Source: PLanc-01 sp034678485
Lineage (GTDB): Bacteria > Planctomycetota > Phycisphaerae > Sedimentisphaerales > Anaerobacaceae
DNA: 64,000 nucleotides
Reading direction: 5' to 3'
Assembly (NCBI GenBank): GCA_034678485.1
Contig: JAXDBU010000134.1
Location: 13,138-77,137, forward strand
The position numbers were made by a program, and so were the translations under genes. Below, in pieces: positions 34,701 to 44,500 of this stretch. Under the pieces are notes generated by a model. It did not search any database, was not told where the DNA came from, and worked only from the letters and a program-made list of their open reading frames with translations. The number at the start of each line of letters is the position of its first letter. Within the stretch, counting starts at the first letter, position 1.

Positions 34701-35117
34701 CCTGGACCAATGCGAGGGCTTGTCGTTTTTGTCCCACGCGCGAACTTTCCACCAGCAGCGCATACCGCTGGTCAGCGGTTTGCCCGCGTAGACCACCTGA
34801 ATCGTCTGGTCGGACTTGACTTCTCCGCTGTCCCAGAGATCGCCATGGTCCTTATTGAGTTCCCTTTCGCTGGCGGCGACCAGGACTCGATAGGCGCTCT
34901 GTTTCTGCCCGCGCTGGTCGGATTCGAGAACCCAGCTCAACCGCGGTTGCGGCGTGCCGACTCCGAGCGGGTCGTTGAGGTACTCGCATCGTAAGTTCGT
35001 CACGTTGACTGCGGCGGCGGCTTGGCCGCACCAGAGCATCATCACCAGCATGGCGATGAGAGTGGGCACGAATCGGCTTGAGCCGTGGTTTGTCTTGGCC
35101 ATCTTCTTGTGTTGCAT
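31797..35117 (-). CDS. Alpha-L-rhamnosidase, GH78, secreted
   Basis: 1106 residues. It cleaves terminal alpha-L-rhamnose from polysaccharides or glycosides. The signal peptide reaches the AAAA at about residue 35. The N-terminal Ig-like GH78 module LRCEYLNDPLGVGTPQPRLSW follows, then an inserted discoidin-like sugar-binding module at about 165-300 (KWVSTDLGESKQIDAVRLVG... ARYVRLTVTKL), the jelly-roll N-domain and the (alpha/alpha)6 catalytic barrel. Catalytic block TDCPQRNERAGWMGD keeps the acidic residues D, E and D of GH78, and the base is in TTIWERWDG. AAAGGA before the ATG supports the start. It is the last gene of a minus-strand run after GH127 and another GH78. Confidence 0.9.
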   Translation of the reverse strand: MQHKKMAKTNHGSSRFVPTLIAMLVMMLWCGQAAAAVNVTNLRCEYLNDPLGVGTPQPRLSWVLESDQRGQKQSAYRVLVAASERELNKDHGDLWDSGEVKSDQTIQVVYAGKPLTSGMRCWWKVRAWDKNDKPSHWSRPALWSMGLLDPSEWKAQWIAHEGQASYRTPHNGYHSQIANSADTTKWVSTDLGESKQIDAVRLVGARPYDFSPDTPGFLFPVRFKIETAQEQDFSDAKTVVDCTDKDVANPGHDAPVYHFASVQARYVRLTVTKLRAREGNNFAFALAEMNVLSGDKNVAQGAAVRALDTIDAGGWARSNLADGREKPDAGDIEPKPATMLRKSFAVRERVNRATVYVTGLGLYELHLNGKRVGDHLLAPEYTVYDRRVQYQTFDVTDLIVSGDNAMGAILGDGWHGGRFFGSPAPDARPFHGQRGFLMRLDINLAGGKTQTILTDPSWRCMSDGPIRSGSLYDGEVYDARKELKGWDSPGFDDRGWHPAHIVDEFAQANLVWQCNEPIRVIQERKPVNVTEPKPGVYVYDLGQNMVGWCRLKVRGPSGGTVTLRHAEMLNDDGTIYTDNIRGANQMEIYTKRSDDEETYEPHFTYHGFRYVELTGVSYKPATDDILGRVFHSAAPDAGRFECSSKLINQIMHMVVWVQRGNMHSIPTDCPQRNERAGWMGDIQAFAQTAIFNMDMAGFFSKWIPDVRDSQTDDGRYPNFAPMLQNSWSGGTPAWADAGTVVPWRVYQNYADTRILEEHFESARRWVDFVRSKNPNMLWENALGDKFNDWLNGNTIIMEGWPKTGGAVPPQVLATAFFAHSTEIVAKMADVIGRKSEAQKYGQMFEEIKAAFNKKYVTPDGRIEGDTQAGYALALRFNLLPDTLRPLAAKHMVEGFARYGGHMSTGIQTTHRLMLELTRNGYNDEAYRLLNLRSFPSWGFMVEQGATTIWERWDGYVKGRGFQNPGMNSFNHWALGSVGEWMWRNIIGINPDEAYPAFKRFVIHPRPGGGLEWAKGTYMSIRGLIAGDWKIADGKFRLNVEIPANTSATVYVPTTNPESVTESGKPAGQARGVRFLRAEDGNAVFAVESGHYVFASEWKTDGHEPPR

Positions 35118-35189
35118 ACAGCGTCCTTTCTCCTGTAGATGAACTCTTCAGCGTATCCGTACGGCGGCGCTACCGGGTCCCATGGCTGC

Positions 35190-37898
35190 TCAGAGCTGGA
35201 CCATGGGGAAGCATGTGAAGCCCCCTTCCACCTGCCAGTAGGGTACGAAGCGATACTCGGTTTCCTTGACATCATAGTGCAGCGGCTTGCCCTCGACTGG
35301 GGTCAGAAGGCCCGGCAGGCCGGCGGCGTCGGTGCGAATCCGCCCGTCGGCATCATCGAGCGCCAACAGGATGGGGCCGTACAACAGCGCGCAGCGGTCC
35401 ACGTTGTCCGGCCCCTGATCCAACCCCGTGTATTTGACCACGCGAAAGCCCATCGGCAGCGTGAAGCGGATCACGTCGTTGTCCGCCCATTTCCTGTGGA
35501 TGGACGCGTAGCTGCCGGGTGCGCCCGCAACAACGCGCTGCCCGTTGACCATGATGTCCATGTTGCCTGTTGCCCAGGACGGCACCCGGATGCGGATGGC
35601 CATGGTTGTGGGCTCCGCGCAGTTCAGCGTCATGCAGACAGCGGCACTGTTGGGGAAGCCCGTCTTCTGGGTCATCGTCACCTTGCCGCCGCGGTGGCTC
35701 CAGGCAATCGTGGATGCCGCGAACAGATTGACCCACAGACCGTCCGCATCGGTGGAATAGACGTATTCAGGCAGTTTGGACAGCAGGCCAGTCGCGGAGG
35801 TTTCACAGCAGGTACCCACGCATTGCGGTCGGTCCTTGTCCTTGTCCAGCCGATTGTGGTAGCGGATGTAACCAGTATTCGCATCCTGGCAGGCCAGCAT
35901 CACATTGTAGATGGACTTCTCGATCTCCGTGGCGTACTTCTCCTCCGCTGGGAACAGTTGCATCAGCCGGCTGCTGATGTTCACCCAAAAGACACTTCCG
36001 CAGGTCTCCCCGGTGCATCCGCTCGTCAGCTTGTAGGATTGGGGAGGGTACGGTCCGCGAGCTTCACAGATGGCGGTTGTCCCGCCGACATGTTCGAAAT
36101 TCTCACGGTACATCGCCCATCCGCCCAATACGGCGTCCAGGTACTTCTGCGATCCCGTGGCGCGATATTCATCGAGGTAGGCTTCCAGCCCCAGCAGATC
36201 GTAGCAGTGCGGCCGTTCTCCGGGATAGAACGTGAAGCACAACGGCTCGCCGCGCTTCAGCTCGTCCATCCAATAGTCCTGGTCGAAATATCTCTCGCTG
36301 ACGATCAGGTCCTTGCTGGTCCCGATCGGCGAGAGATGCACGAGCGACCCGCCCGGAAATCCATTCGGCGAATTGCAGCCGCGAATCATTCTGGGCAAAT
36401 AGGAACAGTTGTTGAACCAATCATAGAACTTGCGCACGATGGCATAGGCGTCCGCGTTGCCGGCGCTGCCCGCATCCAACATGCCCCGGGTCCAGAACAC
36501 GCGGTCGTAGTTCTTCCGTTCACTGTTGCCCCCGCTGTCTGTGGCAAAAGAGTCCTTCTCCGGATAGTAGTTGTGGTATCCATCCGCCCGCTGCCGGGCC
36601 TTTATCCTGGCCACGACCGTATCCACAATGTTGCGCAAGTCGGCTCGCTCACCCCAGCTGAGGGCATTGGCCGCTCCTTGCAGCAAACGGCTCTCACAGG
36701 CCGCTGGCAGCCAGTTGAACCATCCCGGCCCGTCGCAGTAGGTTTCGCTGGCGAAGCAATGGTTAAGGTACTTGATGTTCCGCTCAAAAGCGTCCTTCAA
36801 GACTCCCGCCTGGAGGGAGACTCCGGTGGCCGGGGAATGTGCAACGTAGGCCACCGGACGCCAGGTGTCCGGCTGGGCGTAGGGCTTGGCGCCGCTCTCG
36901 ATCAGAGCGTACTCCGCTTCCATGGCCTTGGTGATTTCCTCGATATAGTTCACCGGATCGACGGCCTCGAAGCGGTCGACGACCTGATAGCAGTCCGTAG
37001 CGGCGGGATTCCTCTCCTTTCGGACGACCATCTTCAAGGTGTGCAACGAGCCGGCGGCGAGTCCTGTCTTCTCGAACAGAACGACGTTGGAGAGCCGAGT
37101 GTCGCTGTACGCATCGACGGTCTTCTGCAAGACCCCGTCGAGGTACACATCCGCAAATCCTTGATCTCGGCTCTTGGATCCAAACCACCGGACTGCAGAA
37201 CCTCTGAACTTGAACTCACAGGTGTTGTACTGGATATTGGAGATTCGCAGGTCGCGCCGGTGGAATCCGCTCTGATCCTCCTGAGTTTCCCACTCGCCGT
37301 AATACAGCACCGAGCTCTCGTCATCGTTCACGGTGACTGCGCCCGGCAGGGGAACCGGCGCAGGCTGAACGATGGGCACAGGCAGAACCTCGGAGGCTGC
37401 CGCCTCGACCTTGTCGCACTCGACCCAGTAATCGGTGGCAGCAGCACTCTTCTGGCCGGTCACCTCCACTCTGATGGTGTGTTTCCCGAGGGGAAGTGGC
37501 CCGGAATCGAATACCGCCGAGGTGGTCTGAACCGTGGCGCTGTAGGTATCCACGGTTGCCTGGAAAACGCCGTCGATGTAGACAACCGCCTTGCCCCGGG
37601 AGTCGCTCTTCGTGCAGAACCACCTGAGGCCGGAACAACTCGGGTGGGTGTACTCGAAGAAATCCTTCGCGGTGCGACTCGACTTGGCCGTTCCGTTGTT
37701 CCAGCCCGGTCCCGGATCGAAAAGGGACCAGCCTGCACCGGAATACCTGATGGCTCTATGCCTGTCGTCAAGGCTTCTCACATGGGTTGTGGCGCTGGCG
37801 GCATCCGCCCCCTGTCCGGAGACGATGCCGGGTATTGCCAGCAGGGTCACAGCCAGTGCGCTGGGAAGGCGACAAGGTCTTGCGTGATCCATCCTCAT
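35190..37898 (-). CDS. GH127-type beta-L-arabinofuranosidase with two N-terminal beta-sandwich modules
   Basis: 902 residues from the ATG at 37898, 7 bases after AAGGGA; a TTG two codons earlier is in frame. Signal peptide at the N-terminus. Two related sandwich modules (~40-160 and ~185-305) share ..VDTYSATV../..VDAYSDTR.. and VYIDGVFQ/VYLDGVLQ motifs. The GH127 barrel follows (PVAYVAHSPATGVSLQAGVLKDAF, CDGPGWFNWLPAACESRLL). The zinc/nucleophile residues of HypBA1-type enzymes are all present by pattern: Glu and Cys in TGETCGSVFW and the Cys-Cys pair in GTCCETSATG. It should release L-arabinofuranose. It lies between two GH78 genes, so an arabinose- and rhamnose-bearing polymer such as a pectin side chain is a plausible target. 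Confidence 0.87.
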   Translation of the reverse strand: MRMDHARPCRLPSALAVTLLAIPGIVSGQGADAASATTHVRSLDDRHRAIRYSGAGWSLFDPGPGWNNGTAKSSRTAKDFFEYTHPSCSGLRWFCTKSDSRGKAVVYIDGVFQATVDTYSATVQTTSAVFDSGPLPLGKHTIRVEVTGQKSAAATDYWVECDKVEAAASEVLPVPIVQPAPVPLPGAVTVNDDESSVLYYGEWETQEDQSGFHRRDLRISNIQYNTCEFKFRGSAVRWFGSKSRDQGFADVYLDGVLQKTVDAYSDTRLSNVVLFEKTGLAAGSLHTLKMVVRKERNPAATDCYQVVDRFEAVDPVNYIEEITKAMEAEYALIESGAKPYAQPDTWRPVAYVAHSPATGVSLQAGVLKDAFERNIKYLNHCFASETYCDGPGWFNWLPAACESRLLQGAANALSWGERADLRNIVDTVVARIKARQRADGYHNYYPEKDSFATDSGGNSERKNYDRVFWTRGMLDAGSAGNADAYAIVRKFYDWFNNCSYLPRMIRGCNSPNGFPGGSLVHLSPIGTSKDLIVSERYFDQDYWMDELKRGEPLCFTFYPGERPHCYDLLGLEAYLDEYRATGSQKYLDAVLGGWAMYRENFEHVGGTTAICEARGPYPPQSYKLTSGCTGETCGSVFWVNISSRLMQLFPAEEKYATEIEKSIYNVMLACQDANTGYIRYHNRLDKDKDRPQCVGTCCETSATGLLSKLPEYVYSTDADGLWVNLFAASTIAWSHRGGKVTMTQKTGFPNSAAVCMTLNCAEPTTMAIRIRVPSWATGNMDIMVNGQRVVAGAPGSYASIHRKWADNDVIRFTLPMGFRVVKYTGLDQGPDNVDRCALLYGPILLALDDADGRIRTDAAGLPGLLTPVEGKPLHYDVKETEYRFVPYWQVEGGFTCFPMVQL

Positions 37899-37937
37899 GT
37901 GCAATTCCCTTCCCTGACGAGTCCTTGTTGAGACATC

Positions 37938-40900
37938 TCAATCGCTTGTCTTCAATTCTGAGACGAAGGTGTAGTATCCCGATCCAATAGCAAAGACCGC
38001 ATTGCCTTCTTCCACGCGAAGGAACGTGACGCCATTCGCCCGGTCGGGTCGTGCCCCGCCCTCTGTGATGGACTTCGGGTCCGTCGTGGGGACATATACC
38101 GTCGCGGTGGTGTTGGCGGGGATCGTGATGTGCATCGTCAGTCGTGAGTCCTGCAGTCTCCAGTTGCTGATTATGCGACCATACGGCGATTCGTGGTGCG
38201 CCTTGACCCACGTCAGATCGCCCACGATTGCCGGCTTGATGAGGGTCTTCTTGAAGCCGGTAGCGGTCGGGTCGAGGCGGATGCCGCCCAGTCCCTGGTA
38301 GAACCACGCGCCGATGCTGCCCAGCGCCGGATGGTTGCGCGAGCCGTCGCCGGTCCATGCTTCCCACACGGTCGTGGCGTCCTGGTCGAGCATGTGAATC
38401 CAGCCGGGGAAGCCTTTCCGGGTCAGCATGGCGTAGGCAACGTCGTCCCGACCTGCTTCCATAAGCGCCTGGAACACGTAGTACGTGCCTATGATTCCGC
38501 TGCTGATGTGATTGTCTCGAGTTTCCTTGATGTTCGCGACGAGTCGTCTGAGGACGAGGTCACGCTGATCCTGCGAGGCCATGCCGAAACAGAGCGGCAT
38601 GGCCTGAGCAGTCTGGCTGTCCTTTGCGTAAAGGCCGGTCTGTGGGTCAAAATACTCTTTGTGGAAACTGGCGGAAATCTCCTCTGCAAGCGCCGAGTAT
38701 TTCGCGGCGTCATCGTTCTTGCCGAGCAGTCTGGCGATCTCTGCGACGATCTTCGCATGGTAGAAGTAAGCTGCGGTGCCGGCCAGCCGGGGAGGGGTCC
38801 TCGTCGAACTCCCGCCTGCCCCCACTTCGAGCCAATCGCCTTCGGCGCCCCAACTGATATGGTCCGGAGCACGTGTGGCGACGTAGCCGAGGTACTTCTT
38901 CATCGGCTCATACGCCTCATCGAGAATCCGCCGGTCGCCATAGTAACGATAGTGCTTCCATGGCAGGCGGACGATCGCGCCGCCCCACCAGGGATCGGAC
39001 AGAATGCCCGGCGAGCCGTCCGCCTGGGATCGTCCCCAGCCGGGGCTCGGTGCGATGGGCGACGCATGCCCGTTGTCGTCCTGGGCATCCAGCATGTCAC
39101 GCCACCATTTCAGGTAGAACATCGGCATGCGGAAGTTGTAGATTGCTTCCTCCATCGTGATGTAGCCGTCGCCGGTCCAGCCGATCTTCTCACGGTGCGG
39201 GCAATCGGTGGGGAGGCCATGGATATTGGTCAACTGAGTGCGGACGATTACTTCTTGAATGCGGTTCACCGTTGGATTCGAACAGGCAAACTCGCCCGCC
39301 GGCTCCGGGTCCGTGTGAACCCGGATTCCGACCAGGTTGTCGAGTGTGGGTCTTCCCGCCAACCCGGTGACTTGCACATACCGAAAGCCGTGGTAGCTGA
39401 AGCGCGGCTCGTGGGTCTCGATGCCCTTGCCGGCGAAGATGTACTCCTCCGTCTGGAACCGGCCGGCCGTCAGGCCGGCGAGGGACTCCACGTTGATCGT
39501 GCCGTCCGGATTGAGCGATTCACTGTAGGCGAGTTTCACCCGTGTGCCGCGTGGGCCGCCTGCAATCAGACGCGCCCAACCGGAGAGGTTCACGCCCAGA
39601 TCGAAGACATGCACGCCGGGCTTCGGTTCCGTGAGCTTGACCGGCCGGATGGACGCCGTGGCGCGGATGGGAGGGTGATATTGGGACTGCAATCGACCGG
39701 CCGGCGCCGGCGCGATCTTCGCGTTGCGCCACGACGAGTCGTCGTAACCTGGCTGGTCCCAGCCGGTTTTTTCCCGCCGGGCATCGTAGGTTTCGCCGCC
39801 CCGAATGCTGTTGAACACGATTGGGCCGCTTGCGCACTTCCAGCTTGCGTCGGTGGCTACGGTCTGGCGGGTACCATCGCTGTACTCGATGTCGATCTGC
39901 AGGAGCAGCTTCGGCGGCGCAATCCAGGGCGCGAGGTGGAATGTCCACACGTCCGTGGCGGGCGAGTCGTACCAGCCGCTGCCCAAGACGACGCCAATCG
40001 CGCTGCGACCGCTTCGCAGCAGGTCGGTGATGTCATACGTTACATACAGCACGCGTTGCGTGTAGTTGGTGAACCCTGGATCAAGGACGTGGTCGCCTGC
40101 CCTGCGACCGTTGATGTAGAGTTCGTAATAGCCCAAACCGCTGATGTACGCGGTGGCGCGCACGGGTTGCTTCGTCAGATTGACCTGTTTCCGCAGGAGG
40201 ACCGCCGCATAGGGGGGGGTGTCACTGTCCTCGGCTCCCTGACCGTTGCGTTCCTCCTTGGTCCGTTCCGGCCGGTACGACGCGGGATCGCCCGTGGCTT
40301 CCGTATCGACAGGTCGCTCGCCATCGGTCAGCCGTTTGAGGTTCCAGCCGAAGTTCTCGACGCTGTCTTTCGCCTTTACGGGCGCGTGCAAAGCCGCATT
40401 GGCGCCGTCCGACCAGACTTCGAGTTCAGCGAGGGCAAAACAGAACGGGCGTGGACCCGTCTCGCGATTCCAGAGCTGCGTAGCGGTGACTCGCACGTAG
40501 CGCGCCTGTGCGCCGTCGCCGACAAACGTCCGCGATCTATTCCCCGGATTGGGATAATCCTGGCCGGTGAAATCCGCCACGGTCCGGCTCTGACTGAAAT
40601 CGGAATCCGTAGAGACCTCGATCCGGAACCGTACGGGGAAGCCGAAACCCTCGACGTGCGCGAAGCCGGACGGCGTCGGTGGATACAGGACAACCTTGTC
40701 CAGCCGATGCTCAGCGCCCAGGTCGACCTGCACCCACTTCACTTCATCGGCCTTTGCGGCCTCAGCCGCATGATAGCCCTCCAATCGTCGTGGGCTGGGC
40801 GGATCCAGTTGATCTGTGACGCCGATCCAATGGCCCTGCCAATCGTCGGGATGGAGCAGTCCCATCGACCACGATGCGGGTGTGCTCCAGGCAGACTCTT

Positions 40901-41261
40901 CGCCGTCTCCGTCCCACACGCGGACCTTCCAGTAGCACCGCGCGCGGGACGCGAGCGGTCGGCCTTGGTATGCCACATGGACCGACTGATCGGACTTCAC
41001 CATCCCGCTGTCCCAGAGGTCTCCCTTGTCCCCATTCAGCTTGTCCACGCTGGTGGCGACGAGAACGTGGTAGGCGGTCTGTTTCCGGCTGCGGGCGTCG
41101 GAATCGAGAACCCAGCTCAGCTGGGGCTCGACCGTGTCGATCCCCAGCGGATCCGTACGGTACTCACAGCGGAGGTCACGTGCGGTCAGCGTGGCGCCGG
41201 ACACAGCGACTGATGACGTAACGAATGACAGTACGATACCGATGAGAAGGTGTGTCTTCAT
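37938..41261 (-). CDS. Alpha-L-rhamnosidase, GH78, secreted
   Basis: 1107 residues from the ATG at 41261, 7 bases after GGAG; earlier in-frame codons lack a ribosome site. Signal peptide MKTHLLIGIVLSFVTSSVAV. Same plan as the other GH78s: LRCEYRTDPLGIDTVEPQLSW, an inserted discoidin-like module (VKWVQVDLGAEHRLDKVVLYP ... ARYVRVTATQLW), the N-domain (YISGLGYYELYINGRRAGDHVLDPGFTNY) and the barrel. The catalytic block TDCPHREKIGWTGD and ATTVWEAWTGDG are intact. It ends 39 bases before the GH127 start. The three GH78s share architecture but differ enough to have different linkage preferences (inference). Confidence 0.9.
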   Translation of the reverse strand: MKTHLLIGIVLSFVTSSVAVSGATLTARDLRCEYRTDPLGIDTVEPQLSWVLDSDARSRKQTAYHVLVATSVDKLNGDKGDLWDSGMVKSDQSVHVAYQGRPLASRARCYWKVRVWDGDGEESAWSTPASWSMGLLHPDDWQGHWIGVTDQLDPPSPRRLEGYHAAEAAKADEVKWVQVDLGAEHRLDKVVLYPPTPSGFAHVEGFGFPVRFRIEVSTDSDFSQSRTVADFTGQDYPNPGNRSRTFVGDGAQARYVRVTATQLWNRETGPRPFCFALAELEVWSDGANAALHAPVKAKDSVENFGWNLKRLTDGERPVDTEATGDPASYRPERTKEERNGQGAEDSDTPPYAAVLLRKQVNLTKQPVRATAYISGLGYYELYINGRRAGDHVLDPGFTNYTQRVLYVTYDITDLLRSGRSAIGVVLGSGWYDSPATDVWTFHLAPWIAPPKLLLQIDIEYSDGTRQTVATDASWKCASGPIVFNSIRGGETYDARREKTGWDQPGYDDSSWRNAKIAPAPAGRLQSQYHPPIRATASIRPVKLTEPKPGVHVFDLGVNLSGWARLIAGGPRGTRVKLAYSESLNPDGTINVESLAGLTAGRFQTEEYIFAGKGIETHEPRFSYHGFRYVQVTGLAGRPTLDNLVGIRVHTDPEPAGEFACSNPTVNRIQEVIVRTQLTNIHGLPTDCPHREKIGWTGDGYITMEEAIYNFRMPMFYLKWWRDMLDAQDDNGHASPIAPSPGWGRSQADGSPGILSDPWWGGAIVRLPWKHYRYYGDRRILDEAYEPMKKYLGYVATRAPDHISWGAEGDWLEVGAGGSSTRTPPRLAGTAAYFYHAKIVAEIARLLGKNDDAAKYSALAEEISASFHKEYFDPQTGLYAKDSQTAQAMPLCFGMASQDQRDLVLRRLVANIKETRDNHISSGIIGTYYVFQALMEAGRDDVAYAMLTRKGFPGWIHMLDQDATTVWEAWTGDGSRNHPALGSIGAWFYQGLGGIRLDPTATGFKKTLIKPAIVGDLTWVKAHHESPYGRIISNWRLQDSRLTMHITIPANTTATVYVPTTDPKSITEGGARPDRANGVTFLRVEEGNAVFAIGSGYYTFVSELKTSD

Positions 41262-41298
41262 ACGATTCTCCGTCTTCGTATTGTGCCGCATATCATAA

Positions 41299-41326
41299 GA
41301 GCGGCACACCCGGAGGTGTGCCGCTC
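41299..41326. repeat. Perfect 12-base-arm hairpin
   Basis: GAGCGGCACACC (41299-41310) and GGTGTGCCGCTC (41315-41326) are exact complements around a CGGA tetraloop. It lies 38 bases upstream of the GH78 start on the minus strand, in the spacer after the LamG gene. No T-run. It may be a processing or attenuation structure or a REP-like element. Confidence 0.7.
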
Positions 41327-41440
41327 GTAGGAGGACCTGTTACTTTCTCATCAAGTAGGTGGTCGAGATATGCTCGGAATCAGCTAAACCGCCAATCCTG
41401 TCAGGTTCGTTGATCGTTTGAAACGTCATCGAGTTCGGTT

Positions 41441-41478
41441 CCCTCCGGAGGGGACCCCATCAGCAGGAGGCCCCCTCC
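41441..41478. repeat. Pair of GC palindromes just after the LamG gene
   Basis: CCCTCCGGAGGG (41441-41452) is a perfect 12-base palindrome and GGAGG-CCC-CCTCC (41466-41478) a perfect stem with a three-base loop. In the minus-strand transcript they fall 24-60 bases after the LamG stop codon. They could stabilise or terminate that message, but no U-run follows. Confidence 0.5.
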
Positions 41479-41501
41479 ACAAAACAGATGTCTCCGTCCT
41501 A

Positions 41502-44500
41502 TCAGAATGGCTTGTGGACTGTTGTGGTTCTGCCGGCCAGCCAGAGGATCTCTCCAGCGGACAGGGCACGCGAGTAGAACCGGAAATCATCGATCCCCGT
41601 GTCCAGCCATTCTTGCGTCCCGCCCAACGAGCCGATGAAGCCGTCCGCGGCTCCGGTCGTCATGATCGCCCCGCCGGCTTCAGCGACACCGATCAGTCCG
41701 CCATCGCCGTAAATCTTCTTATACGCACCATCGTAGGTGGCTGTGATCAAATGCCACTCTCCATCGGTGTAGTTCAAGGGATTGATGGGCGCATCCAACT
41801 CGACGTAACGCCCTGCGATCCCCAGGCCGAAAGCCAGGAGCGTGCCCCACTCCTGGAAGGAGAGAAGCTGACGGGCGCTGCCATCTTCTTTTCTGTAGAT
41901 TTCGCAGTATTGATTGAAAGTGATGTCGTCGGGTCTTATCCAGACGCTGATGGTGATTTCACTTTCCGGTTTGAGTGCCGGGGAATAGGCGATGCGGACA
42001 GTTTGTTCCAGACCGTCCAGGTCGATGGCCTGGTTCTGCTTGCCCGCGACGAAGAGGGGACTGCCAATCGCGGTGCCGTGGTAGCCCTGGCCCGAACTGT
42101 CGTTGGTATTGCCCTCGAATTCATAACGGAGCACCAGCCCCGCGGCGTCGGGCTCGACCGGCGTAATGAACTCGCCGGCCTGGGGATACAAGCGTATGGC
42201 ATCGATATAGATCACGCCTGTGGCAGAGGCGCCGTCCACGCCGATGGTCAGACTGGTGACCTTCTGGAGATTGGCGCTCACCGAGGACAGGTCGATGTTC
42301 CATGCGTGCCATTGCGGACGGGCAATGTCGTCGGCATCGCCATCATAGGCGATCTTGGTGCTGTTGATCTTGATATACAGTTGGCCGGTGTTGCCGGGTG
42401 AGCCGTAGAACATGAGCGACAAGGTCTTGACCTCTCCGGCGGTCCAGTCCCAGGCGTCAAACGACCGTGTCGCTTCCGACAGGCCTTCCGTCGTGTTGTC
42501 ATATGAGAGAGGCATGGATTGCTCGCCGGCATAGACGATTGTCTGCTCGACATACGGGGCTTCTGCGTAACCGACCACCGAGCCGTTGCCGTTATCGGGG
42601 CCCCAGCCGTCAATCCAGGACTCGAAAATCAGGGTGCCCTGGCCCTCTTCGCCGTTATAGGTTTCGAAGTCATCGACGACGTTGTAGAGCGGGGTGCTGA
42701 AGCTCCAAACATCGCCTGTCCAGGCCGCCGGCGTTTCGGCACCATTCACCTCGGTGATGGACCAGTAATACGTGGTGCCGTATAGCAGCTCATCCACGGC
42801 ACAGGTGGTGTCCGTCACGGTATCGATCAGCGTCAGGTCGTTGGCATCCGTTCCCAGGTAGATTTCGTGCGACACGGCTTCCCGGCCCGCGCGCCAGCTC
42901 AACTGAACACCGATGCTATCGGTGACATCGCCGTCTGCCGGCTGAGGTTCCCTGGCAAACGTGGGCATACAGAGAACGCGCACTTCGCTCAGACCAAACG
43001 CCTTGATCAGACTGTACTGGTTGCTCTGGATGTTGATCTTCACCATCTTGGCCAGAACGCCGGCCAAATCAACGACCGTATTGGCCTCGTAGCCGTCTCG
43101 CCCCGGCGCCTGCGCGAAGGCCGGCACATTCTCTACCGCAGTCCAGGTGATGCCGTCCGTGCTGACCACAATGTTCACGTCCTTGACGCCGAAGCCTACT
43201 GCCGGCTCTGTGCTGCCATTGAAATTCCACACCAGCATCCGATCCCGCTTGTAGACCTTGTCGAACTTGAACTGAATCCAGGGCGCGGTATCCCCAATGG
43301 CGCTACGCCACATGGTGTCGTCTTTCGCGGAGTGCTGATCCTCATCATCGAGTCCGGAACCGTCGACGGTCTTCATAGCGCCGGTTGAATCGGTGTCCTG
43401 GCTGGAGGCGGTCGCTTCGATCCCCTCGATCGCATACGAGTAGGGTTCCGCTGTGAAGCTCCAGACATGACCCTTGACGATCGTGTTGTATGGTGTGCCG
43501 ACGACTTCATCAATGCGCCAGTAGTAGGTCTTGCCGAATTCAAGACCTTCAGCAGGAGTGAAGCTGCTGGTGTCCTGATCCTGGCTTGCCAGCACGTCGA
43601 GCGGAGTCACTCTGCTGGCGTCGTTGACATCGCTGAACTCGGTGCCGAAGTAGACGTCATGCGCCTCGGCCAACGCTCCCGGTCTCCAGGTGAGGACCGC
43701 ATCCAGCGGCACGTCTTCTTCCCCATTGGCTGGATCAGGCTTGGAGGCCCTTCCCGGACCGGTCGCTGAGCCGACCTGGAAGTTGTCCGTCCACATGCGG
43801 TCGTCGCCTTCGCTGCCCCATCCATAGCCCACCCTTGCATTGGAGATGTTCGTATCGGGAAGCAGTTGGGCCAGGTCCACCACGCCGAGGGAGATCTCGT
43901 CGGTGAAGATCTCGAGCTTCATCTGGTCCAGCATGAAGTGCACCGCGAAGTTATGCCATTCTCCGATCAGCGCAATCGACTTGAGGCCGCTGTCATATTC
44001 TTTGTTGTGGTATATGCCGATGTCGCCCCAGCCTCCCGCGTAGTCGCTGCCACGGAAGAACACGGCGAGAGCCTGCGCATTGAAGAACGAGTCGGTGGCA
44101 GATATCCAGATGTCGAGGCGATCCAGACCCTGCACCGCATCCATTTGCACGATGAAGTCATTCCGGAGGCCGTATGCAATGCTCCAGTCATTGCCCACAC
44201 CTCCGGTCTGGGTCATGCCTGTGGCGGTTCCCGCCCCGGTGCCGCCGGGCCAGGATGTCACGCCGGGAAGTGCGTTGTCATCGGAGTTGATTGACCACGC
44301 CGAAGCGGTCCACTGTGCTTGGGGATTGCCATAGCAGTTCTCAACTGCCAGACCCTCGGTGGGCACCGGATAGACGCTCCAGGTTCGGCTGGCGATTCCC
44401 CCGGCGGCCGTACCGGTAAAGGTGTCGCTGTAATCGAGGTTGACGATGAGGGCCGACGAGCCGACCGTAACACCGGTGTTCCCCGCCCAAGCGGGAAGGC

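Noticed and set aside
35139..41213. Two ~930- and ~1006-codon plus-strand frames opposite GH127 and GH78
   Set aside because: Antisense shadows; the minus-strand genes have catalytic motifs and signal peptides.
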